Of a stretch of 64,000 nucleotides of DNA, positions 45,533-55,260 are shown in pieces. The position numbers and the translations under genes are program-made. This DNA is from Alphaproteobacteria bacterium MedPE-SWcel. Its GTDB lineage: Bacteria > Pseudomonadota > Alphaproteobacteria > Rhodobacterales > Rhodobacteraceae. The stretch is from NCBI GenBank assembly GCA_001874255.1, contig MPDC01000010.1, positions 62,001-126,000 of the forward strand, written 5' to 3'. The notes under the pieces were generated by a model. That model made no database searches. It had not been told where the DNA came from and saw only the letters and a list, made by a program, of their open reading frames with translations. Position 1 is the stretch's first letter; every line of letters starts with the position of its first letter.

Positions 45533-45576
45533 CTCTCCGCCGGTAATTTCCGGTGGTTGGTGATGTGGCTTTTTTT
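45530..45576 (+). terminator. Leader terminator (attenuator) of the nitrate assimilation operon
   Basis: TCAC (45530-45533) can pair with GTGA (45560-45563) around a CCGCCGG/CCGGTGG stem (45537-45556, loop taattt). Seven T residues follow at 45570-45576. The 6-base gap before the T-run is slightly long; an alternative pairing with GTGGC would close it. It ends 50 bp before the first structural gene. Confidence 0.72.
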
Positions 45577-45625
45577 GCGTTTCGACTGCGGTCTCCCCCG
45601 CTAGTGTCCACGGAAAGGACAGAAG

Positions 45626-46993
45626 ATGAACAGACTTATCTTGAGCCTTGTAGCCTCAACCGCACTGACCAGCCCCGCATTCGCCGAAATGCTTGAACTG
45701 GAAAAAGACGAACTGACATTCGGCTTTATCAAACTCACTGACATGGCGCCGCTCGCCGTTGCATATGAACAGGGGTATTTTCTGGACGAAGGCCTGTTTG
45801 TAACGCTTGAGGCGCAGGCCAACTGGAAGGTGCTGTTGGACGGCGTGATCGACGGCCAGTTGGACGGTGCCCATATGCTGGCAGGTCAGCCGCTGGCTGC
45901 CACCATCGGCTACGGGACCGAGGCCCATATCATCACGCCATTCTCGATGGATCTGAACGGCAACGGGATCACGGTTTCAAACGATGTCTGGGAAAAGATG
46001 CTGCCGCATATTCCCAAGATGGAGGATGGCCGCCCGCAGCACCCGATTTCCGCAAGCACGCTGGCGCCGGTGGTCGAGGAGTTCAAGGCAGAGGGCAAGC
46101 CATTCAATATGGGAATGGTGTTCCCGGTCTCCACGCACAACTATGAATTGCGCTATTGGCTGGCGGCCGGTGGGCTGCACCCGGGCTACTACAGCCCCGA
46201 AAACGTCACCGGCCAGATCGACGCCGATGTGTTCCTCTCCGTGACGCCGCCGCCGCAGATGCCCGCCACCCTCGAAGCGGGAACGATCAGCGGATATTGT
46301 GTTGGCGAGCCGTGGAACCAGCAGGCCGTCTTCAAGGGAATCGGTGTGCCCGTGATCACCGACTATCAGCTGTGGAAGAACAACCCCGAGAAGGTATTCG
46401 GCATCAACGCCGACTTTGCCGAGCAATACCCGAATACAACCCTGGCGGTGACCAAGGCGCTGATCCGCGCCGCGATCTGGCTGGACGAGAATGACAACGC
46501 CAACCGCGATGAGGCCGTCGAAATCCTGAGCCGTCCGGAATATGTCGGTGCCGATGCCGAGGTGATCGCCAACTCCATGACCGGGTTCTTCGAGTTCGAG
46601 AAGGGCGACAAGCGCGACATTCCCGATTTCAACGTGTTCTTCCGTCACCACGCGACCTATCCGTTCTATTCGGACGCGATCTGGTACCTGACGCAGATGC
46701 GCCGTTGGGGTCAGATTGCCGAACCAAAGTCGGACGCCTGGTATGACGAGGTCGCCCGCAATGTCTACAAGCCCGACATCTACCTGCAGGCCGCACGGAT
46801 GCTGGTGGACGAGAACCTCGCGCAGGAAGCGGATTTCCCGTGGGAAAGCGATGGCTACAAAGACCCGACTCCTGCCGCCGACATCATCGACGGCATCCCC
46901 TACGACGGTCGTCACCCCAACGCCTATCTCGAGAGCCTGCCGATCGGCATGAAGGGCGATCAGACGATTGCGGGAACCGAAGTCAAAGGCTGA
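45626..46993 (+). CDS. Nitrate ABC transporter periplasmic binding protein (NrtA/NasF-like)
   Basis: Predicted 455-residue secreted receptor with signal peptide ([17 protein letters not shown]). It matches the NrtA/CmpA group: [54 protein letters not shown] and [19 protein letters not shown]. It is the paralogue of NasS with an export signal added. First gene behind the ANTAR leader; start has AGGACAG upstream. Confidence 0.95.
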   Translation: MNRLILSLVASTALTSPAFAEMLELEKDELTFGFIKLTDMAPLAVAYEQGYFLDEGLFVTLEAQANWKVLLDGVIDGQLDGAHMLAGQPLAATIGYGTEAHIITPFSMDLNGNGITVSNDVWEKMLPHIPKMEDGRPQHPISASTLAPVVEEFKAEGKPFNMGMVFPVSTHNYELRYWLAAGGLHPGYYSPENVTGQIDADVFLSVTPPPQMPATLEAGTISGYCVGEPWNQQAVFKGIGVPVITDYQLWKNNPEKVFGINADFAEQYPNTTLAVTKALIRAAIWLDENDNANRDEAVEILSRPEYVGADAEVIANSMTGFFEFEKGDKRDIPDFNVFFRHHATYPFYSDAIWYLTQMRRWGQIAEPKSDAWYDEVARNVYKPDIYLQAARMLVDENLAQEADFPWESDGYKDPTPAADIIDGIPYDGRHPNAYLESLPIGMKGDQTIAGTEVKG

Positions 46994-47012
46994 TTTCCAG
47001 AGCGACAGGCAA

Positions 47013-47077
47013 GCCCCGGACAGATGGTCCGGGGCACCCATCATCCAGACACAGCGCCCCGGGCGCAGACCCGGGGC
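47013..47077 (+). repeat. Two intercistronic GC-rich hairpins after the nitrate-binding protein gene
   Basis: A perfect 9-bp stem at 47013-47035 and a perfect 8-bp stem at 47056-47077 lie in the 111-bp gap between the binding-protein and permease genes. There is no T-run. Hairpins at this position commonly protect the abundant binding-protein mRNA or reduce downstream expression. Confidence 0.75.
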
Positions 47078-47104
47078 CTCGCCCCTCATGACGAGGACAT
47101 GACA

Positions 47105-48187
47105 ATGACAACCGTCGATCCGAATTTCACCGAAACAGCCGCCCGCGAGGCACGTCGCGCCCGGCTTTTCACCCGCATAAATGTTGCCGACAAATGGTTT
47201 CAGGTTCTTGGGTTGAGCTGGATCACGCCACTCCTCAAAGCCTGCGCCGGGGATAATCCGCAAGCGCAGGTCAAGGAAATCTGGCGCCTTCTGGCGGTGC
47301 CGCTGCTGGCCATTTTTGCCTTTCTGCTGCTCTGGGGCACCCTGGCGCCCAAAGTGCAGACCAGCCTCGGGGCCGTGCCGGGACCGGTGCAGGTCTGGGA
47401 AGAAGTGGTGAACCTGCATCAGGACGCTCAGGCCAAGGCGGCAAAACGCGAGAAATTCGAGGCGATGGTTGAAAAACGCAACCGGCGTTTGATCGATGCC
47501 GGGCGGGCCGATGAAGTCAAATCCGTCGCCTATACCGGCGCGCCGAGTTTTTACTACCAGATCTGGATCTCTATCAAGACCGTGTTTTTCGGGTTTCTGA
47601 TCGCGACCGTCGTGGCCGTGCCGTTGGGCATTGCCGCCGGTCTGTCGCCGATTGCCAATGCGGCCCTGAACCCGTTGATCCAGATCTTCAAACCTGTTTC
47701 GCCGCTGGCCTGGCTGCCGATTGTCACGATGGTTGTCAGCGCCCTGTCGGCCTCGCAGGGGGGCTGGTTTGAGAAGTCGTTTCTGATCTCCGCAATCACG
47801 GTGACGCTGTGTTCGCTGTGGCCGACGCTGATCAACACGGCCCTTGGGGTCGCCTCGATCGACAAGGATCTGGTCAATGTTTCCAAGGTGTTGAAGATGA
47901 ACACCTGGACGAAGATAACCAAATTGGTGCTGCCTTCGGCGCTGCCGTTGATCTTCACCGGTCTGCGTCTCAGCCTCGGTGTCGGCTGGATGGTGCTGAT
48001 CGCAGCCGAGATGCTGGCGCAGAACCCCGGCCTTGGCAAATTTGTCTGGGATGAGTTCCAGAACGGCTCCTCCAGCAGCCTCGCCAAGATCATGGTGGCC
48101 GTTGTGACGATCGGGATCATCGGCTTCATGCTGGACCGCGTGATGTTCGCCCTGCAGTCGCTTTTCACCTTCACGAACAATCGGTGA
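47105..48187 (+). CDS. Nitrate ABC transporter permease (NrtB-like)
   Basis: Predicted 360-residue inner-membrane permease with about six helices. The N-terminal 60 residues are cytoplasmic and charged, then a helix LAVPLLAIFAFLLLWGTLAP. A soluble stretch of about 80 residues precedes the core with FKPVSPLAWLPI. The EAA-like loop is KVLKMNTWTKITKLVLPSALP. Two ATGs (47099, 47105) are possible; GAGGA has proper spacing only for 47105. The insertion between helix 1 and the core makes it longer than typical 280-residue NrtB. Confidence 0.94.
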   Translation: MTTVDPNFTETAAREARRARLFTRINVADKWFQVLGLSWITPLLKACAGDNPQAQVKEIWRLLAVPLLAIFAFLLLWGTLAPKVQTSLGAVPGPVQVWEEVVNLHQDAQAKAAKREKFEAMVEKRNRRLIDAGRADEVKSVAYTGAPSFYYQIWISIKTVFFGFLIATVVAVPLGIAAGLSPIANAALNPLIQIFKPVSPLAWLPIVTMVVSALSASQGGWFEKSFLISAITVTLCSLWPTLINTALGVASIDKDLVNVSKVLKMNTWTKITKLVLPSALPLIFTGLRLSLGVGWMVLIAAEMLAQNPGLGKFVWDEFQNGSSSSLAKIMVAVVTIGIIGFMLDRVMFALQSLFTFTNNR

Positions 48188-48192
48188 TCGGG

Positions 48193-49869
48193 ATGAGCAT
48201 TCTCAAATTCGACAATCTGTCCAAGTCCTTCGGCACCGGCACCCATGCCACCCACGTGCTGAAAGACATCGACCTTGAGGTCTCCGAAGCGGAGTTCCTT
48301 GTCATCCTGGGGTTCTCCGGCACCGGCAAGACCACATTGATCAATTTGATGGCGGGGCTGGAACAGCCAACCAAGGGCAAGGTCACCTTCAAGGGGCGGC
48401 CGATCACCGGACCGGGGCCGGAGCGGGGCGTGATCTTTCAGTCCTATTCGCTGATGCCCTGGCTGACGGTCAGCGGCAATGTCGGGCTTGCGGTGGATAC
48501 CGTCTTTCCGGGTCTGTCGCGGGCGCAGAAGGCTGAAAAAGTTGCCTATTACGTCAATATGGTGGGGCTCAGCCATGCCGCAACCCGGCGCCCGGCAGAG
48601 CTGTCCGGGGGGATGCGGCAGCGGGTCAACGTGGCCCGTGCGCTGGCAATGAACCCCGAGATGCTGCTGCTGGACGAACCGCTGTCTGCCCTGGATGCGC
48701 TGACCCGGGCCAATCTGGCCGATGAAATCGAACAGATCTGGGAGCAGGACAAGAAAACATGCGTTCTGATCACCAATGATGTGGACGAGGCGATCATCCT
48801 GGCCGACCGGATCATTGCGCTCAATCCCGACGGCACCCTTGGTCAGGAATTCGCGGTCTCCATTCCGCGCCCGCGTGACCGCACCGCCATGAACAGCGAC
48901 GAGGCCTTCAAACGGCTGCGGGCCGAGGTCACCAAATACCTGATGGATGTCGGGATTGAGGCCAAGGTCGAAGGGACCCGGCTGTTGCCGGATGTCACCC
49001 CGATCCACAATGTTCCGGCGGCGGTCAAACTGGCGCAGAAGACGATGATCGATGACCGTTTTCTGAACTTCAGTCAGCTTCACAAGATCTATCCCACCCC
49101 CAAAGGCCCGCTGACCGTCGTGGAAGATTTCGATCTCAAGATCGACCGTGGCGAGTTCATCAGTCTGATCGGCCACTCCGGCTGCGGCAAATCCACCGTG
49201 CTGACCATGGCTGCCGGGTTGAACCCAATTTCCAAGGGCGCCATCAAGCTGGACGGTCGCCACGTCGAAGGCGCGGATCCGGAACGGGCCGTCGTGTTCC
49301 AGTCGCCGAACCTGTTTCCATGGCTCACCGCCAAGCAGAACGTCGCGATCGGCGCCGACAAGGTCTATCCGCGCGCAAGCCAGGCCGAGCGGCAGGATGT
49401 GGTGGAATACTACCTCGAGCGGGTGGGGCTGGCCGATGCAATGGACAAACCCGCGTCGGAGTTGTCGAACGGAATGCAGCAACGCGTCGGTATCGCCCGG
49501 GCCTTCGCCCTGTCGCCGAAACTGCTGCTGTTGGACGAGCCGTTTGGCATGCTTGACAGCCTGACACGCTGGGAGCTGCAAGAGGTCCTGATGGAGGTCT
49601 GGAGCCGCACCAAAGTCACGGCCATCTGTGTCACCCATGACGTTGACGAGGCGATCCTGCTGGCCGACCGGGTGGTGATGATGACCAACGGACCACAGGC
49701 CACCATCGGCAAGATCACCAAGGTCGATCTGCCACGCCCCCGCACGCGCAAGGCGCTGTTGGAGCATCCGGATTACTACGCCTACCGGCAGGAAGTGCTC
49801 GATTTCCTCGAGGAATACGAACACGGAGCGAAACCCAAGCCGAAATCCCAAACCTTGGCTGCGGAGTAA
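48193..49869 (+). CDS. Fused double ATPase of the nitrate ABC transporter
   Basis: Predicted 558-residue protein with two complete ABC ATPase domains. Domain 1 has GFSGTGKTT, LSGGMRQRVNVARAL, LLLDEPLSALDAL, but its switch reads ITNDVDEA, with Asn for the usual His. Domain 2, from about residue 270, has GHSGCGKST, LSNGMQQRVGIARAF, LLLDEPFGMLDSL and VTHDVDEA. Cyanobacterial systems use separate NrtC and NrtD; here both are on one chain without the NrtC receptor-like domain. A GTG at 48184 overlapping the permease stop is an alternative start to the ATG at 48193. Confidence 0.94.
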   Translation: MSILKFDNLSKSFGTGTHATHVLKDIDLEVSEAEFLVILGFSGTGKTTLINLMAGLEQPTKGKVTFKGRPITGPGPERGVIFQSYSLMPWLTVSGNVGLAVDTVFPGLSRAQKAEKVAYYVNMVGLSHAATRRPAELSGGMRQRVNVARALAMNPEMLLLDEPLSALDALTRANLADEIEQIWEQDKKTCVLITNDVDEAIILADRIIALNPDGTLGQEFAVSIPRPRDRTAMNSDEAFKRLRAEVTKYLMDVGIEAKVEGTRLLPDVTPIHNVPAAVKLAQKTMIDDRFLNFSQLHKIYPTPKGPLTVVEDFDLKIDRGEFISLIGHSGCGKSTVLTMAAGLNPISKGAIKLDGRHVEGADPERAVVFQSPNLFPWLTAKQNVAIGADKVYPRASQAERQDVVEYYLERVGLADAMDKPASELSNGMQQRVGIARAFALSPKLLLLDEPFGMLDSLTRWELQEVLMEVWSRTKVTAICVTHDVDEAILLADRVVMMTNGPQATIGKITKVDLPRPRTRKALLEHPDYYAYRQEVLDFLEEYEHGAKPKPKSQTLAAE

Positions 49870-49874
49870 AATAC

Positions 49875-52304
49875 ATGAAACAGAAACTCGTCATAATCGG
49901 CGCCGGGATGGCCTCCGGTCGGGTGATCGAGCATTTGCTCGAGACAGCCCCCGAAGCTTACGACATTACGGTGTTCAACGCCGAGCCACGTGGGAACTAC
50001 AATCGTATCATGCTGTCGCCGGTGTTGTCCGGTGACAAGACCTACGAAGAGATCGTGACCCATTCCGACGACTGGTACAAAGAGAACGCGATAACCTGCC
50101 GCTTTGGTGAAAAGGTGCTGCGGATCGACCGGGAGGCCAAGCAGGTCGAGGGCGAAAAGGGCACGGTGGCCTATGACAAGCTGATTGTCGCCAGCGGTTC
50201 GAACCCGTTCATCATACCCTTGCCGGGGCATGATCTTGAGGGCGTCATCGCCTACCGCGATCTGGAAGACACGCATCGCATGATGACAATGACCAAGGGC
50301 AATCGGGTTGTTGTCATCGGCGGTGGCCTGCTGGGTCTAGAAGCGGCTGCAGGCATGGCTGCCCGTGGTGCAGAGGTCACAGTGGTCCATATCATGGGCC
50401 ACCTGATGGAGCGGCAACTGGATGAGGCCGCTGGCTATCTGTTGAAAAAGTCCCTCGAAGCCAAGGGCATTACGGTTCGCCTCAGCGCCAATTCAAAGCA
50501 AATCCTCGGCGCGGACGGGCGCGTTCGGGCGCTGCAGCTTGACGACGGCAGTGAACTGCCCTGCGATCTGCTGGTCATGGCGGTGGGCATTCGGCCCAAC
50601 ACCGCGCTGGCCAAGGACGCCGGGCTGGCCGTCGGGCGCGGGGTTCATGTCGATGATCAGATGGTGACCTCGGACGGCGATGTTCTCGCGGTGGGCGAAT
50701 GCGTTGAACATGACGGGGCGATCTTTGGGTTGGTGGCGCCGCTCTATGATCAGGCGCGGGTCGCGGCACAAACCCTTCTGGGACAGGCGGCCGCCTTTGT
50801 GCAGAAAACCCTGTCGACGAAACTGAAGGTCACCGGCTGCGATCTGTTCAGTGCTGGCGATTTTGCCGAGGGCGAGGGGCGTGAGGATATTGTCTTCCGC
50901 GATCCCTCCCGGGGCGTCTACAAACGGCTGGTGATCGAATGTGACCGGCTGGTGGGCTGTGTCATGTACGGTGATACGGCCGACGGGACCTGGTTCTTTG
51001 GGCTGATCAAGGACGCCACCTCGATAGAGGAGATGCGGGATACGCTGATCTTTGGCCAAGCCTATCAGGGGGGTGCCCAATCGGACCCTTTGTCAGCCGT
51101 TGCAGCCTTGCCGCCTGAGGCGGAAATCTGTGGCTGCAACGGCATTTGCAAAGGGACGATCGTACAGGCGATCGAAGGCGGCGCGGTGGATCTTGGCGCG
51201 GTCAAGGCGCAGACCAAGGCCAGCGCATCCTGCGGCACCTGTACCGGGCTGGTGGAACAGCTCCTGCAGGTCACGCTGGGCGAGGCATTCGAGAGGCCGA
51301 CAGTACAGCCCGTTTGCGGCTGCACAGAGCTGGGCCACGAAGACGTGCGCCGCCTGATCAAATCCCAGGGACTGAAATCACAACCCGCAGTCTGGCAGGA
51401 ATTGGGCTGGTCAACACCGAACGGATGCCACGTCTGTCGGCCGGCGGTGAATTTCTACCTCCTGGCGGATTGGCCGCTGGAGTATCAAGATGATCCCCAA
51501 AGCCGCTTCGTCAACGAGAGAAAGCACGCAAACATCCAGAAAGACGGAACATTTTCGGTTGTGCCACGGATGTGGGGGGGCATCACAAACGCCAATGAAC
51601 TGCGCGCCATTGCCGATGCCGCCGACAAATTCGGCGTGCCCACGGTGAAAGTGACGGGCGGCCAGCGCATCGACCTCTTGGGGGTCAAAGGCGAGGATCT
51701 TCCCGCCATCTGGGCCGATTTGAACCGGGCGGGACTGGTCTCTGGGCATGCCTATTCAAAGGGCCTGCGGACCGTCAAAACCTGCGTCGGCACCGATCAC
51801 TGCCGGTTTGGCACCCAGGATTCCACCGGGCTCGGGATCAAACTGGAGCAGATGCTCTGGGGCTCGTGGACGCCGCATAAGGTCAAGCTGGCGGTCTCGG
51901 GCTGTCCGCGCAACTGTGCCGAGGCCACCTGCAAGGATGTCGGCATCATCTGTGTCGACAGCGGCTATCAGGTCAGCGTCGGCGGTGCGGCCGGCATGGA
52001 CGTGAAGGAGACAGAGAGACTGGCCGATGTGGCGACCGAACAGGAGGCGATCGATGTCACCGTTGCCTTTGTTCAATTGTACCGCGAGGGCGCCAAATAC
52101 CTGGACCGGCCCTATAAATGGCTGGCCAAGGTCGGATTGGACTGGGTGCGCGAGCGCATCATGGACCCGGTCGAGAGGCGCCGTCTGATCGACGCGTTCG
52201 AACTGTCTCAAACCATCTACCGCAAGGACCCCTGGGCAGAACTCGCGGAGAAATCCCGCAGCTTTGCGCCCCTGGCGGATTTGACGCTGGAGGCCGCGGA
52301 ATGA
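49875..52304 (+). CDS. nirB: Assimilatory nitrite reductase (NADH) large subunit
   Basis: Predicted 809-residue cytoplasmic enzyme reducing nitrite to ammonium. In order it has an FAD/NAD-binding module (IIGAGMASGRVIEHLL; VVIGGGLLGLEAAAGMAARG) and a BFD-type [2Fe-2S] module (CGCNGICKG, SCGTCTG). After these comes the sulfite/nitrite reductase half-domains with the siroheme/[4Fe-4S] cysteines CVGTDHC and GCPRNC. A second Cys pair is seen in GCTELG and GCHVCRP. GGAG lies upstream of the ATG. It is coupled to nirD by ATGA. Confidence 0.97.
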   Translation: MKQKLVIIGAGMASGRVIEHLLETAPEAYDITVFNAEPRGNYNRIMLSPVLSGDKTYEEIVTHSDDWYKENAITCRFGEKVLRIDREAKQVEGEKGTVAYDKLIVASGSNPFIIPLPGHDLEGVIAYRDLEDTHRMMTMTKGNRVVVIGGGLLGLEAAAGMAARGAEVTVVHIMGHLMERQLDEAAGYLLKKSLEAKGITVRLSANSKQILGADGRVRALQLDDGSELPCDLLVMAVGIRPNTALAKDAGLAVGRGVHVDDQMVTSDGDVLAVGECVEHDGAIFGLVAPLYDQARVAAQTLLGQAAAFVQKTLSTKLKVTGCDLFSAGDFAEGEGREDIVFRDPSRGVYKRLVIECDRLVGCVMYGDTADGTWFFGLIKDATSIEEMRDTLIFGQAYQGGAQSDPLSAVAALPPEAEICGCNGICKGTIVQAIEGGAVDLGAVKAQTKASASCGTCTGLVEQLLQVTLGEAFERPTVQPVCGCTELGHEDVRRLIKSQGLKSQPAVWQELGWSTPNGCHVCRPAVNFYLLADWPLEYQDDPQSRFVNERKHANIQKDGTFSVVPRMWGGITNANELRAIADAADKFGVPTVKVTGGQRIDLLGVKGEDLPAIWADLNRAGLVSGHAYSKGLRTVKTCVGTDHCRFGTQDSTGLGIKLEQMLWGSWTPHKVKLAVSGCPRNCAEATCKDVGIICVDSGYQVSVGGAAGMDVKETERLADVATEQEAIDVTVAFVQLYREGAKYLDRPYKWLAKVGLDWVRERIMDPVERRRLIDAFELSQTIYRKDPWAELAEKSRSFAPLADLTLEAAE

Positions 52305-52630
52305 GCTGGATTGATATCGGAGCGATCGAGGACATCCCGGAACGGGGCGCGCGCGTGGTCAAAACACCGGTGGGCTGTATCGCCCTGTTTCGCACCGCAG
52401 CGGACGAAGTCTTTGCGGTATCGGACACCTGCCCGCACAAGGCCGGTCCGCTGTCCGAAGGGATCATTCACGGTCAGAAGGTCACGTGCCCCTTGCACAA
52501 CTGGGTGTTCGATCTGAACACCGGTCAGGCCGTGGGAGAGGACGGCCAGATCGCCACCTATCCGGTCAAACTGGACGGCGGCCGCATTCTGCTGGATGGG
52601 ACAGCATTGGGCAATCGGAGCGCCGCGTGA
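52301..52630 (+). CDS. nirD: Nitrite reductase small subunit (Rieske-type)
   Basis: Predicted 109-residue Rieske-fold subunit. The [2Fe-2S] ligands are intact: C44 and H46 in CPH, and C63 and H66 in CPLH. It partners NirB. The start overlaps the nirB stop (ATGA) and the stop overlaps the nasA start (TGATG). Confidence 0.95.
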   Translation: MSWIDIGAIEDIPERGARVVKTPVGCIALFRTAADEVFAVSDTCPHKAGPLSEGIIHGQKVTCPLHNWVFDLNTGQAVGEDGQIATYPVKLDGGRILLDGTALGNRSAA

Positions 52631-55260
52631 TGGACGGCGCGGACCAGCCAGAGATACGCTCGACCTGTCCCTACTGCGGGGTGGGCTGCGGAGTTTTGCT
52701 GCGCGCGGATGGACAGGGAGGGATCTCGGTCCGTGGGGACCCGGCGCATCCCGCAAACTCTGGACGTCTGTGTTCGAAGGGATCGGCGCTGGCAGAGACC
52801 GTCGGGCTCGAAGAGCGTCTGCTGGCGCCCCGGGTCCACGGGCAGGAGGCCGCCTGGGACGATGCGCTGCAATTGGTGGCTGATCGCTTCCGTGCAACGA
52901 TTGCCGAGCATGGCCCCGACAGCGTGGCCTTTTATGCCTCTGGGCAGATGCTGACCGAAGACTACTACCTTGCCAACAAGCTGATGAAGGGCTTCATCGG
53001 GTCAGCCAATATCGACACCAATTCGCGGCTCTGCATGGCCTCGACCGTGGCGGGGCATCGCCGCGCATTCGGCACCGATACTGTGCCGGGCACCTACGAG
53101 GATCTGGGCGAGGCCGATCTGGTCGTGCTGGTCGGCTCCAACCTGGCCTGGTGCCATCCTGTTCTGTACCAACAAGTGTTGGCCGCGAAGAAGGCGCGCG
53201 GCACCCGGATCGTTGTGATCGACCCGCGCCGCACCGCAAGCTGTGACGCGGCAGACATGCATCTTGCTCTGGCCCCCGGCAGTGACGTCGCCCTGTTCAA
53301 CCGGTTGCTGGCGGATCTCTCTCGGGGGCACGCGATCGATCAGGCATATCTTGCCCATACCAAGGGGTTCAGCGAAGCGCTGGAGGCAGCCTGTGCGGAT
53401 GATGTGAGTGTGACGGGCCTGAGCGAGGCCGAGATCACCCGGTTCTGCGATCTGTGGAGGCAGACAGAGAAGGTCGTGACCGTCTTCAGTCAGGGCGTGA
53501 ACCAGTCCACCAGCGGGTCCGACAAGGTCAATGCGATCCTGAATTGCCACCTGGCCAGCGGCCGCATCGGTCGCCCCGGGATGGGACCGCTCTCTGTGAC
53601 CGGCCAGCCCAATGCGATGGGCGGGCGAGAGGTCGGCGGTCTTGCCAATATGCTGGCCTGCCATCTCGATCTCGAGAACCCCGACCACCGCGCGGCTGTT
53701 CGCGATTGCTGGAACGCACCGACCATTGCGGCGTCTCCGGGGCTGAAGGCAGTCGATATGTTCCGCGCTGCAGGGGATGGCCGGATCAAGGCCTTGTGGA
53801 TCATTCATACCAACCCGGCCGTGTCCCTGCCCGAGGCCGATGCGGTGCGCGAGGCCATCGCCGTTTGTCCCTTCACCGTGGTCAGCGACATCACTGCGGC
53901 GACCGATACGGCCCGGCTGGCGGATGTGGTGCTGCCGGCAACCGCCTGGGGGGAAAAGAACGGAACCGTCACCAACTCCGACCGCACCATCAGCCGCCAG
54001 CGGGCGGTGTTGCCCGCGCCGGGGGCCACACGGCCGGACTGGGCCATTCTTGCCGAGGTTGGTCAGCGGATGGGCTGGCCCCGGGCGTTCGATTATCAAA
54101 GCCCTGCGGAAATCTTTCGGGAACACGCAGCCTTGTCGGGCATTGCCGCCCGATTGGGCCGCGACTTTGACATCTCGGGGCTCGCGACGCTGGACGACGC
54201 AGGCTATGACCACATGGCACCCGTGCGCTGGCCGGTGAGCGCGACCCGCAGGGGAGGGCGGTTCTTTGCGGATGGCGGGTTCTTTCACGCCGATGGCAAG
54301 GCGCGGTTTGTGCCGGTCCGCTACCGGAGCCCTGCCGCAAAGACTGGTCCGCGCTATCCCTATCGGCTGAATACCGGCCGGGTCAGGGATCAATGGCACA
54401 CGATGACGCGGACGGGTCTGAGCCCAAGGCTGTCCGCGCATCTGGCGGAGCCATTTCTTGAGGTGAACCCGGAGGATGCCAAGGGCCTGAGCCTCGCGCC
54501 ATCCGATCTGGTTCAGGTGCAGAGCCCCACAGGCCACGCCATATTGAGGGCTCGGATCACGGATGCCGTGCAGCCGGGGCAGGTCTTTGCATCCATGCAC
54601 TGGACGGGTGAAACCGCGCCCTCGGCCAGGATCGACGCGCTGGTCGCTGCGGCAACAGACCCGGTGTCAGGGCAGCCTGAGAGCAAGGCGAGCGTCGTCT
54701 CGGTCCGTCCGTACAAGGCCGCGTGGTATGGGTTCGCGGTGTCCTGCGCGCGGATGAAACCCACCTGTTCCTATTGGGCGCGGGCGCGGACCGGGGCTGG
54801 CTATCGCGCCGAAATGGCCGGTGATCAGATGCCCGAGGATTGGGAGGCCGAGGCACGGCGCCTGTTCGACTTGCCCGAGGCCGTCGCCGTGTCGTTTCAG
54901 GATGCTGGTCGCGGTGTGGCCCGAATTGCGCTGATGCAGGACGGCACGCTCGCGGCGGCGTTGTTTGTTGCCCGCGACCCCGTGGCGGTGATGCGCGACT
55001 ACGTCGCCACGCTGCCCGGCACCAATGCGCCGGACGTGTTGTCCGGCCGGCCCTCTGCCGACAGGCCAGACCCGGGGCCAATCCTGTGTTCCTGCTTCGG
55101 GGTTGGGGTCAACACAATCCTGCGGGCGATCGAACATCAGGGTCTGGTCACCGTCGACGCCGTTGGCGCAGCGCTGCAGGCCGGGACCAACTGCGGCTCC
55201 TGTCAGCCGGAAATTGCCGCGCTCCTGAACGCGGCTCAGGTCCGGGAGGCCGCAGAATGA
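52630..55260 (+). CDS. nasA: Assimilatory nitrate reductase catalytic subunit with C-terminal BFD domain
   Basis: Predicted 876-residue cytoplasmic molybdopterin enzyme reducing nitrate to nitrite. The N-terminal [4Fe-4S] ligands are C13, C16, C20 and C48 (CPYCGVGC ... LCSKG). Mo-bis-MGD domain pieces include NSRLCMASTVAGHRRAFG, VVIDPRRTASCDAADMHL and GPLSVTGQPNAMGGREVGGL. After the molybdopterin-dinucleotide domain a BFD-like [2Fe-2S] domain ends the protein (ILCSCFGVG ... CGSCQPEI), as in Klebsiella NasA. No separate electron-transfer subunit gene is nearby. Confidence 0.97.
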   Translation: MDGADQPEIRSTCPYCGVGCGVLLRADGQGGISVRGDPAHPANSGRLCSKGSALAETVGLEERLLAPRVHGQEAAWDDALQLVADRFRATIAEHGPDSVAFYASGQMLTEDYYLANKLMKGFIGSANIDTNSRLCMASTVAGHRRAFGTDTVPGTYEDLGEADLVVLVGSNLAWCHPVLYQQVLAAKKARGTRIVVIDPRRTASCDAADMHLALAPGSDVALFNRLLADLSRGHAIDQAYLAHTKGFSEALEAACADDVSVTGLSEAEITRFCDLWRQTEKVVTVFSQGVNQSTSGSDKVNAILNCHLASGRIGRPGMGPLSVTGQPNAMGGREVGGLANMLACHLDLENPDHRAAVRDCWNAPTIAASPGLKAVDMFRAAGDGRIKALWIIHTNPAVSLPEADAVREAIAVCPFTVVSDITAATDTARLADVVLPATAWGEKNGTVTNSDRTISRQRAVLPAPGATRPDWAILAEVGQRMGWPRAFDYQSPAEIFREHAALSGIAARLGRDFDISGLATLDDAGYDHMAPVRWPVSATRRGGRFFADGGFFHADGKARFVPVRYRSPAAKTGPRYPYRLNTGRVRDQWHTMTRTGLSPRLSAHLAEPFLEVNPEDAKGLSLAPSDLVQVQSPTGHAILRARITDAVQPGQVFASMHWTGETAPSARIDALVAAATDPVSGQPESKASVVSVRPYKAAWYGFAVSCARMKPTCSYWARARTGAGYRAEMAGDQMPEDWEAEARRLFDLPEAVAVSFQDAGRGVARIALMQDGTLAAALFVARDPVAVMRDYVATLPGTNAPDVLSGRPSADRPDPGPILCSCFGVGVNTILRAIEHQGLVTVDAVGAALQAGTNCGSCQPEIAALLNAAQVREAAE

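Noticed and set aside
47554-49851. Long minus-strand frame opposite the nitrate permease and ATPase genes
   Set aside because: Antisense to clear ABC transporter motifs; no independent evidence for a gene.
53002-54600. Long minus-strand frame opposite nasA
   Set aside because: Antisense to a well-conserved molybdoenzyme; composition typical of a shadow frame.
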